Source: a virus
Length of the DNA: 63,494 bases
IMG/VR virus record: IMGVR_UViG_3300008110_007659
Span: 1-63,494 of that record
Direction: 5' to 3' (one strand)
In this document: positions 51,201-59,800 of the stretch, piece after piece
Layout of the letters: each line of letters opens with the position of its first letter
Numbering within the stretch: position 1 is the stretch's first letter
Notes under the pieces: generated by a model
Told to the model about the DNA's origin: nothing
Database searches by the model: none
The model's input: only the letters and a program-made list of their open reading frames with translations
Program-made: the position numbers and the translations under genes

Positions 51201-53526
51201 TAACTCTGCTTTTGTTGCTGCAAATTCTTCTGGTGCTTATGCTAATGCTGCGTTTAATTCTTCGAACATAGCTTTTTCAGTTGGTGCTACATCTGGCGCT
51301 TATGCTAATGCAGCATTTGCTTTAGCCAATACGTTATCTATAAGTGCAGTTGATACTTATGCAAGACCACATGTTAACGCAGCATTTACTCATGCTAATG
51401 CATCATTTAATTTAGCTAACACCGCAAATGATACTTCTTTAAGTGGTAGTAATTATGCTAACTCGGCATTTAGTGCTGCAAATACCTCGGATTCTAAAGC
51501 TGTAACATCAGGATCATATGCTAATGGAGCTTATACTCAAGCAAATACCGCAACTACTAATGCGGCCACTGCTGATGGTAAAGCTGTAACAGCAGGTGAC
51601 TATGCTAATGGTGCGTACAGTGCTGCAAATACTTCCGATTCTAAAGCTGTAACAGCTGGCAGTTATGCTAACGGTGCTTATGATAAGGCTAATACAGCAG
51701 ACACTAAAGCTGTAACATCAGGTGTTTATGCAAATTCAGCATTTACTGTTGCTAATACTGCTGATGTTAAGGCTGTAACATCTGGTTCTTATGCTAACTC
51801 AGCGTATGAACAAGCTAATACTTCAAATACCAATGCTGCAACTGCTGATTCAAAAGCAGTAACAGCCGGTAACTATGCTAATGCTGCCTTTGGATCTGCA
51901 AATACATCTGATAGCAAAGCTGTAACGGCAGGTAACTATGCCAATTCAGCATACGGACAAGCAAACACTGCTACAACTAATGCTGCTACAGCTGATGGTA
52001 AAGCAGTAACATCCGGATCTTATGCTAACTCTGCTTTTGATACAGCTAATACTGCTGACGGTAAAGCTGTAACATCTGGTAATTACGCTAACTCTGCTTA
52101 TGGTCAGGCCAACACCGCAACTACAAATGCTTCTACTGCTGACAGTAAAGCAGTAACAGCTGGCGATTATGCTAATTCTGCTTACAGTCAAGCTAATACA
52201 TCGGATAGTAAAGCGGTAAGTGCAGGATCTTATGCTAATGGAGCTTATACTCAAGCTAATACCGCAACTACTAATGCAGCTACAGCTGATGATAAAGCGA
52301 TAAGTGCTGGATTATACGCCAATTCTGCGTTCACTGCTGCTAATACTGCTGACAGTAAAGCATCAAGTGCAGGATCTTATGCTAATGGAGCCTATACTCA
52401 AGCAAATACCGCAACTACAAATGCGGCTACTGCTGACAGTAAAGCGACAAGTGCTGGACTATACGCCAATTCAGCATTTGGTGCGGCTAATACCAAGTTC
52501 TCATCTTCAGGTGGTACCGTAAGTGGTGATGTAATCATTACTGGTAATGTAACAATTCAAGGAAATACCGCCGAATTTAGTGTACCACATTTCATTGTTC
52601 AAGATGGCATAATTGAAGTTAATGTTGAACAGATAGGAAATAATCCCGTAGAAAACGCTGGTTTAAGAGCCATGCGTGGAGATTTAAATCCAACATTAAT
52701 TTTATGGAATGAAACGAATGATAGTTGGTCGTTTACAAATGATGGATTAAATTATAGTAATATTGCTTCACAATCAGCAGAAAGTTATGCTAATGCAGCA
52801 TTCAGTTCTGCCAATACGGCCAACAGTAATGCTATAAGTGCAGGCAGTTACGCTAATTCAGCTTATGCTTTAGCTAATACTATATCTTCTGGCGCAATTG
52901 ATAACTACGCTAGACCACATGTTAATGCAGCATTTACACATGCTAATTCATCTTTTGATGCTGCAAATACTGCCGACTCTAAAGCTGTAACAGCTGGTAG
53001 CTATGCCAATAGTGCATTTGGTGTTGCTAATACTAAGTTAAGCACATCAGGAGGCACAATCTCTGGTGATTTAAGTGTTACTGGTAATTTGACGGTATTA
53101 GGTAATGCTACTTCTATAGCTGTTTCAAGTATAAAAATAGATGATTCTTTAATTCAATTAGCTGCTAATAATGAATCGTCCGATACGATTGATATAGGTT
53201 TCTTTGGTCATTATAGCCCAGATGCTGGCGTGTCTAAAAAACATACTGGTTTATTCCGTGACGCTAATGATGGTCGTTATTATCTATTTTACAATTATGA
53301 AGATCCTAGTTTCGAAACTCTATCGCCGAATAATGTAATTGATGTTGCTAATTCTACTTTTAGAGTTGCTAATTTAACTGCAAACGTCATTACAGATGTA
53401 ATATCAATTCGTGGATATGATCCAATTAATTATACAAATACTGTTTATACTCATGCAAATGCATCTTACTCTGCAGCAAATACTGCTATATCCGACGCTT
53501 TAGCCTTTGCCATTGCACTAGGATAA
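48256..53526 (+). CDS. Giant repeat tail fibre 1
   Basis: 1756 residues from GTG 48256. Residues 1-170 form a beta-rich N-terminal domain. From about 175 on there are tens of Ala/Asn repeats of YANSAFxxANTADSKAVTAG type, whose unit lengths are 14, 21 and 28 residues, multiples of seven fitting a trimeric coiled coil. Five beta modules (near 49296, 50351, 50798, 52495 and 53035) follow the GGTIxGxVxVxGNxT ... AGIxxxRG ... WNExxDxWxFT pattern. The last, with DIGFFGHYSPDAGVSKKHTGLFRD and GRYYLFYNYED, is also found inside fibre 2. Probably a long host-contact fibre. Confidence 0.82.
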   Translation: MSTAIVTKYSTANTVPTANSLLGGELAYSFPSGNLFIGTEAGSYEIIGGSYYTNIIDQRSSNTSSGTLVLRNVDGDIRTSVFISTQDDTPGFIGNLDGIADRANALHNSVQIVLSGDVQSNVFTTFGNTVNFQVELSTIVPGVSGTYGNSTNIPVITVDTKGRVTAVSNLAISVASQEQATAAFDKANAANVLAQAAFNAANSLSPNFNQSAFDRANAAFNLANSSSLAANTPSSIANIALDLAGLSYIHANAAFAVANTGANAGQTANEAYSLVSYVSTSVNASFDTANSAYDASVNTANIVVALGELIQSFQGVAVNAENISVSTNTSTTLAYRHANASFNAANTKLSLTGGTINGNVSIVGNLSISGDVNYIGTNQLLIGDNIITLNADLPNNLAPTQNAGIEVARGSSSNVHITWNEVADRWTFTNDGTNYSNFATDSAESYANAAFAQANSSFALGTQAGISVSAAFDRTNSAFTRTNSSFSQANASYNTANAAFIQANTPSHVANSASLYANAAFAAANSLSPEFNQSSFDKANAAFNSSNSVANVVGSYSNSAYTHANAAFAAANSITFSVTDLYARAHSNAAYTNANNTLAVADSSYTQANLATVIAVAAYAKANSIIDLATGQAAFDASNSAGNYANSSFIHSNAAFAYANTLAADSVDFFARPHVNAAFTHANASFIHVNSAFSAVNTKFSSSGGTITGNVIINGNVTIDAIQASLSVSTLSVQDNIIDISSETVGTPTNPAGIRVIRGDEVPVQFRWNESLLKWTFTNDGFTYSNVGSSTAEEYANSAFLKSNSSYESQNTTGIYANLAFTHANSAYESQNVTGIYANSAYSLANTKFSSSGGTVSGDIVVTGNLTIVGETVYANTQTVLIKDNIITLNAATNLLSPAIFNAGIEVNRGSLSNVALIWNETVDNWQYTVDGTTYTNLSSASAESYANAAFAAQNTTAIYANSSFSAANTADDKAVTSGSYANSAFVAANSSGAYANAAFNSSNIAFSVGATSGAYANAAFALANTLSISAVDTYARPHVNAAFTHANASFNLANTANDTSLSGSNYANSAFSAANTSDSKAVTSGSYANGAYTQANTATTNAATADGKAVTAGDYANGAYSAANTSDSKAVTAGSYANGAYDKANTADTKAVTSGVYANSAFTVANTADVKAVTSGSYANSAYEQANTSNTNAATADSKAVTAGNYANAAFGSANTSDSKAVTAGNYANSAYGQANTATTNAATADGKAVTSGSYANSAFDTANTADGKAVTSGNYANSAYGQANTATTNASTADSKAVTAGDYANSAYSQANTSDSKAVSAGSYANGAYTQANTATTNAATADDKAISAGLYANSAFTAANTADSKASSAGSYANGAYTQANTATTNAATADSKATSAGLYANSAFGAANTKFSSSGGTVSGDVIITGNVTIQGNTAEFSVPHFIVQDGIIEVNVEQIGNNPVENAGLRAMRGDLNPTLILWNETNDSWSFTNDGLNYSNIASQSAESYANAAFSSANTANSNAISAGSYANSAYALANTISSGAIDNYARPHVNAAFTHANSSFDAANTADSKAVTAGSYANSAFGVANTKLSTSGGTISGDLSVTGNLTVLGNATSIAVSSIKIDDSLIQLAANNESSDTIDIGFFGHYSPDAGVSKKHTGLFRDANDGRYYLFYNYEDPSFETLSPNNVIDVANSTFRVANLTANVITDVISIRGYDPINYTNTVYTHANASYSAANTAISDALAFAIALG
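51142..52487 (+). repeat. Dense coding repeats of the fibre 1 shaft
   Basis: Successive 63- and 84-base units encode ANTADSKAVTAGxYANSAF and ANTATTNAATADxKAVTAGxYANSAF. They are similar at DNA level, with repeated GCTAACTCAGCAT and GCTAATAC strings, and vary at synonymous sites. Not a CRISPR array: units are contiguous, in frame and without distinct spacers. Confidence 0.8.
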
Positions 53527-53529
53527 ATA
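53522..53529 (+). promoter_or_regulatory. Candidate late promoter box between the fibre genes
   Basis: GATAAATA, one mismatch from TATAAATA, overlaps the stop of fibre 1 and lies 21 bases before the ATG at 53550, with GAGGA as ribosome site between. Confidence 0.4.
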
Positions 53530-53549
53530 TTGTTTATTGAGGAAAATAA

Positions 53550-53873
53550 ATGGCAAATACGTTTAAAAATAGTTTTTCACAAAGTGTAGGTCAAACTTCA
53601 GACACAATTTATACTGCTACTGGTGTTCAAGCCACCGTTATAGGTATGAGTGTTGCGAATGTTACTCAGGCAGATGTAAAAGCAAATGTTTTTGTTACTT
53701 CTTCCGGAACAGATTATTTCTTAGTTAAAAGTGCATTGATAGAACCTGGTAGTGCATTAGTTCCTATTGGAGGAGATCAAAAATTGGTTTTAGAGTCTGG
53801 TGACTTAATTAAAGTTCAATCAGATACATCTTCTTCTTTAGATGTAATCTTAAGCGTATTAGAAATAAGCTAA
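53550..53873 (+). CDS. Small virion protein between fibres
   Basis: 107 residues: TFKNSFSQSVGQTSDTIYTATGVQATVIGMSVANVTQADVKANVFVTSSGTDYFLVKSALIEPGSALVPIGGDQKLVLESGDLIKVQSD. This beta-rich pattern, with PGSxLVPIGG and ESGDxIKVxSD, is common in phage virion proteins and recurs in the last gene of the window. Likely a trimeric fibre-associated or decorating protein; exact role unknown. It ends one base before fibre 2. Confidence 0.7.
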   Translation: MANTFKNSFSQSVGQTSDTIYTATGVQATVIGMSVANVTQADVKANVFVTSSGTDYFLVKSALIEPGSALVPIGGDQKLVLESGDLIKVQSDTSSSLDVILSVLEIS

Positions 53874-53874
53874 C

Positions 53875-56800
53875 ATGACATATTCTTATATTGGCAATCA
53901 GTCTACTTCCAATCAACTTAATAAAGTTAAAACTGAAGCTAACTCAGCATTTAGTGCTGCAAATTCTTCAGGTTCTTATGCTAACTCAGCATTTAGTGCT
54001 GCCAATACAGCCGACAGTAAGGCTGTAACATCTGGATTATATGCTAATTCAGCCTACGCTTTAGCTAATACTGTATCCTCTGGTGCAATCGATAATTATG
54101 CTAGACCACATGCTAACGCTGCATTTGAGGTAGCTAACAGTAGTTCTTCTTATTCTAATTCTGCATTTTTAGCAGCCAATACATCAGACAGTAAAGCTGT
54201 TACGGCTGGTTCTTATGCTAACTCTGCTTATGGTCAAGCAAACACTGCCACAACTAATGCTGCTACGGCCGATACTAAAGCTGTAGATGCTGGTAATTAC
54301 GCTAATTCAGCGTTTGGTATTGCCAACACAGCAAATGTCAATTCTATTTCTGCTGGCAGTTATGCTAACTCTGCTTATACTCAAGCAAATACCGCAACTA
54401 CAAATGCTGCTACAGCTGATGGTAAAGCAGTAACAGCTGGCAGTTATGCTAACTCATCCTTCAGTGCAGCTAATACTGCTGACGGTAAAGCTGTAACATC
54501 TGGATCATACGCTAACTCAGCATTTGCAACAGCTAATACTGTTGATGATAAAGTATCAACATCTGGATCATACGCTAACTCAGCATTTGGTGCTGCCAAT
54601 ACAGCGGATACTAAAGCAGTAAACGCTGGATCATATGCTAATGCTGCCTTTGGTCAGGCTAATACAGCCACAACTAATGCGGCTACGGCCGATAGTAAGG
54701 CTGTTAGTGCTGGTAATTATGCTAACGCAGCATTTGATGTTGCTAACACTGCTGATGGTAAAGCTGTAACAGCTGGATCGTATGCTAATTCGGCATATGT
54801 TCAGGCTAATACAGCTACTACTAATGCGGCCACTGCTGACAGTAAAGCAGTAAGTGCTGGAGAATATGCTAACTCATCTTTTGGTGCAGCTAATACTGCT
54901 GATAGTAAAGCTGTAACAGCTGGTAATTACGCTAACTCAGCATTTGGTTCTGCAAACACCGCAGACGCTAAGGCTGTAACATCTGGATTATATGCTAATG
55001 CAGCCTATGCTTTAGCTAATACTATATCTTCTGGTGCAATTGATAACTATGCTAGACCTCATGCTAATGCTGCATTTGAGGTAGCTAATTCAGCTTCCAG
55101 TTATGCTAACAATGCATTTGCTTCTGCTAACACGGCCGATAGTAAAGCAGTAACATCTGGTAGCTATGCTAACTCAGCATTTAGTGCTGCCAATAACAAA
55201 TATTCTTCCTCTGGTGGTACTATTACAGGAGATGTTGTTGTTACTGGTAATTTGACAGTAAGTGGAACTCAGACTATTATTAATACTGAGACATTAAATC
55301 TTGCTGACAATCTAATTGACCTCAATAGTAACTTTACATCGGGAGCACCTACTGAAAATGCCGGTATAAGAATTATACGCGGTGATGAGTTGCCCGTACA
55401 ATTGAGATGGAATGAAACTGTAGATCAATGGCAATTTACTGTTGATGGATCTAATTATAATAACATAGCTTCACAATCAGTAGAAAGTTATGCTAACTCA
55501 GCCTTTGGTACTGCTAATACAGTAGACAGTAAAGCAGTAACAGCTGGCAGTTATGCTAATTCCGCTTTTGGTACTGCTAATACAGCTACTGCAAATGCTG
55601 CTACAGCTGATGGTAAAGCAGTAACAGCTGGCAGTTATGCTAATAGTGCTTTTGCTGCTGCGAATACTGTTTTAAGTGGTTCAGTTGACAACTATGCTAG
55701 ACCTCATGCTAATGCAGCATTTGAGGTAGCTAATAGTTCCTCTGTTTATGCTAATTCGGCTTACGGTCAGGCTAATACCGCAACTACCAATGCGGCTACT
55801 GCTGACAGTAAAGCGATAAGTGCTGGCAGTTATGCTAATTCAGCATTTAGTTCTTCTAACACCGCCACAACAAATGCTGCTACTGCTGACAGTAAAGCAG
55901 TAAGTGCTGGAGAATATGCTAACTCTGCTTACGGTCAAGCTAACACCGCAATCACTAATGCTGCTACTGCCGATTCTAAAGCTGTATCAGCAAGTGACTA
56001 TGCTAATGGTGCATTTAATACTGCGAATAGTGGTTCGAGTTATGCTAATTCAGCATTTTTAACATCCAATACTGCTGATAGTAAAGCTGTAACATCTGGT
56101 AATTATGCTAATGCAGCCTTTGCTTTAGCTAACACAGTATCAAGTGGATCGGTTGATAACTACGCTAGACCACATGCTAACGCAGCATTTGAGGTAGCTA
56201 ATTCAGCTTCCAGTTATGCTAACGGTGCATTTGCTTCTGCTAACACGGCCGATAGTAAAGCAGTAAGTGCTGGTAATTACGCTAACTCGGCTTATACTCA
56301 AGCAAATACTGCTACGACTAATGCTGCAACTGCTGATGGTAAAGCAACAAGTGCTGGTTCATATGCTAATTCAGCTTATACTCAAGCAAACACTGCTACG
56401 ACTAATGCTGCAACTGCTGATGATAAAGCAACAAGTGCTGGTTCATATGCTAACTCCGCATTTAGTTCTTCTAATACTAAATTCTCATCTTCTGGTGGTA
56501 CTATTACAGGAGATATTGTCGTTACTGGTAATTTAACGGTAAGTGGAACTAGAACGATAGTAGATACAGAAATTGTAACTATAGCTGATAATTTAATTGA
56601 TCTTAACAGTAATTTTGTTACCGGTACTCCTACTGAAAATGGTGGCATAAGGGTTATCCGAGGTGATGAAGTACCTGTACAATTAAGATGGAATGAAAGT
56701 GCAAAATATTGGCAGTTCAGTAATGATGGTGTATCATATTCAAATGTAGCTTCTCAAATATCTGAACAATATGCCAACTCGGCATTTGCAACTGCTAACT

Positions 56801-59800
56801 CCGCTGATAGTAAAATAACTACAGTAGGTAACTATGCTAACTCGGCATTTGGTGCTGCTAATACATCAGACAGTAAAGCTGTAACAGCTGGATCGTATGC
56901 TAACTCTGCTTATGGTCAAGCAAATACAGCAACTACGAATGCTGCTACGGCCGATACTAAAGCTGTAACAGCTGGCAGTTATGCTAATGCAGCCTTTGCT
57001 TTAGCTAATACAGTATCAAGTGGTTCGGTTGATAATTATGCTAGACCACATGCTAATGCTGCATTCAATACTGCTAATAGTGGATCAAGTTATGCTAACT
57101 CTGCATTTGGTGCAGCTAATACTGCTGACTCTAAAGCAGTAACATCTGGTAATTACGCTAACTCAGCTTATGGTCAGGCTAATACAGCAACTACGAATGC
57201 TGCTACTGCTGACGGTAAAGCAGTAACAGCTGGATTGTATGCTAATGGTGCGTACAGTGCAGCTAATACTGCTGACGATAAAGCAATAACATCAGGATCA
57301 TATGCCAATTCAGCATATGGACAAGCAAATACAGCAACTACCAATGCGGCCACTGCTGACAGTAAAGCAGTAACGGCAGGAGACTATGCTAACTCATCCT
57401 TCAGTGCAGCTAATACTGCTGACGGTAAAGCTGTAACAGCTGGTAATTACGCTAACTCAGCCTATGGTCAAGCAAACACCGCAAACACCAATGCTGCAAC
57501 TGCTGATGGTAAAGCAGTAACAGCTGGCAGTTATGCTAATAGTGCTTTTGCAGCTGCCAATAATGCGGTAGATACTTGGGTTAGAGATGCTGCCAATAGT
57601 GCATCTAGTTATGCTAATTCAGCATTTGGCGCAGCGAATACATCTGACAGTAAAGCTGTAACAGCTGGCAGTTATGCTAACTCATCATTTACAAAAGCAA
57701 ATTCTGCTTATGACTTAGCTTCAGCTGTAGCGGCAAATGGTAATTTTATATTGAGTGTTAAAAATGACACTTTTGTTGGAACGGGTTCTTGTACAACTTT
57801 TCAATTATCAACAACTCCTGCAAATGAAGATTATACTTTAATTACTATAGAAGGTGTCACTCAATTAAAATCTTCTTATAGTTTATCTGCTGCAAATGTT
57901 ATATTTTCTGAAGCGCCAAAGTTAAGTGATAATATTGATGTATTAGTATTTTCTTCTGATGTTAATCCTTCATTTGGTGCAGCCAACTCAGCAGGACTTT
58001 ATGCTAATGCTGCCTTTGCTTTAGCTAATGCAGTTTCGAGTGGTTCTGTTGATGCTTATGCCAGACCTCATGCTAATGCTGCCTTTGATGTAGCTAACAG
58101 TGCTTCTGGTTATGCCAATTCAGCATTTGGTGCAGCTAATACTGCAACTACTAATGCGGCCACTGCTGACAGCAAAGCTGTAACAGCGGGTAGTTATGCC
58201 AACTCAGCATTTAATACTGCGAATAATAACGTATCAAATACTGGCGGCACAATCTCTGGCGATTTAAGTATTACTGGCAATTTAACAGTATTTGGCAATG
58301 CAACCTCAATTGCAGTCTCTAGTATAAAAATAGATGATTCTTTAATTCAGTTAGCTGCTAATAATGAATCTGATGCAATTGATATCGGGTTTTTTGGACA
58401 TTATAGTACTGATGCTGGAGTAACTCAGAAACATACTGGTTTATTCCGTGATGCTACCGATGGTCGTTATTATTTGTTTTACAATTACGAAGATGCCAGT
58501 TTCGATACACTAACACCGAATAATGTAATTGATGTTGCTAATTCTACTTTTAGAGTTGCCAATTTAACTGCGAATATTGTTACGGATGTAATATCAATTC
58601 GTGGATATGATCCAATTAATTATACTAATTCTGCTTTTAATGCAGCAAATACAGCAGATAGTAAAGCAGTATCAGCTGGTAGTTATTCTAACGCAGCATT
58701 TGAGGCAGCTAATAGTTCTTCTGGTTATGCTAATTCAGCTTATGGCCAAGCAAACACTGCCACAACTAATGCTGCGACTGCTGATGGTAAAGCTGTAACA
58801 GCTGGCATTTATGCTAATGCTGCGTTTGCTTTAGCTAATACAATCTCAAGTGGTTCAGTTGACAACTATGCTAGACCACATGCTAATGCTGCATTTGAGG
58901 TAGCTAATTCAGCTTCCAGTTATGCTAACGGTGCATTTGGTGTGGCTAATACAGCAGATAGTAAAGCCGTAAGTGCGGGACTTTATGCTAATGCAGCATT
59001 TGGTACTGCTAATTCAGCTTCAAGTTATGCTAACTCAGCATTTGGTACTGCTAATACGGCAGATGCTAACGCTGGAACTGCTGATAGTAAAGCTGTAACA
59101 GCTGGTAACTATGCTAACTCTGCATTTAGTGTTGCTAATACGTCAGACAGTAAAGCTGTAACAGCTGGCAGTTATGCTAATGCAGCCTTTGCTTTAGCTA
59201 ATACAGTTTCAAGTGGTTCAGTTGACAACTATGCTAGACCACATGCTAATGCAGCATTTGAGGTAGCTAACAGTGCTTCTGGTTATGCTAACTCAGCTTA
59301 TGGTCAAGCTAATACATCAGACAGTAAAGCAACGAGTGCTGGCAGTTATGCTAACTCAGCTTATGGTCAGGCTAATACAGCTACTACCAATGCTGCGACT
59401 GCTGATCAGAAAGCAGTTACTTCGGGTTCTTATGCTAATTCTGCATTTGATACTGCTAATACAGCCACAACTAATGCTTCTAATGCCAACAGTAATGCTT
59501 TAATTGCTGGATCGTATGCTAACTCAGCATTTGCTGCTGCTAACAATGCTACAGACACATGGGTAAGAAATGCTGCTAATGCAGCTTCCAGTTATGCCAA
59601 TTCAGCATTTGGTACTGCAAATACATCGGATTCTAAGTCTCAATCCGCAAGTTTGTATGCTAATGCTGCTTTTGCTTTAGCTAATACACTATCTTCAGGT
59701 AATGTAGATCAGTATGCTAGAGACCTATCTAATGCAGCATCATTACATTCAAATACCGCATTTAATTTTGCAAATACTTTAATAGGAACTGGAACATCAA

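Noticed and set aside
51946-52254. Ser/Cys/Ile-rich minus-strand open frame
   Set aside because: Antisense reading of the ANTADSKAVTAG repeats; the apparent Cys richness comes from the complement of Ala codons.
51142-52487. Regular DNA repeats that could suggest a CRISPR array
   Set aside because: Units are contiguous, coding, in frame and imperfect, with no unique spacers and no Cas genes.
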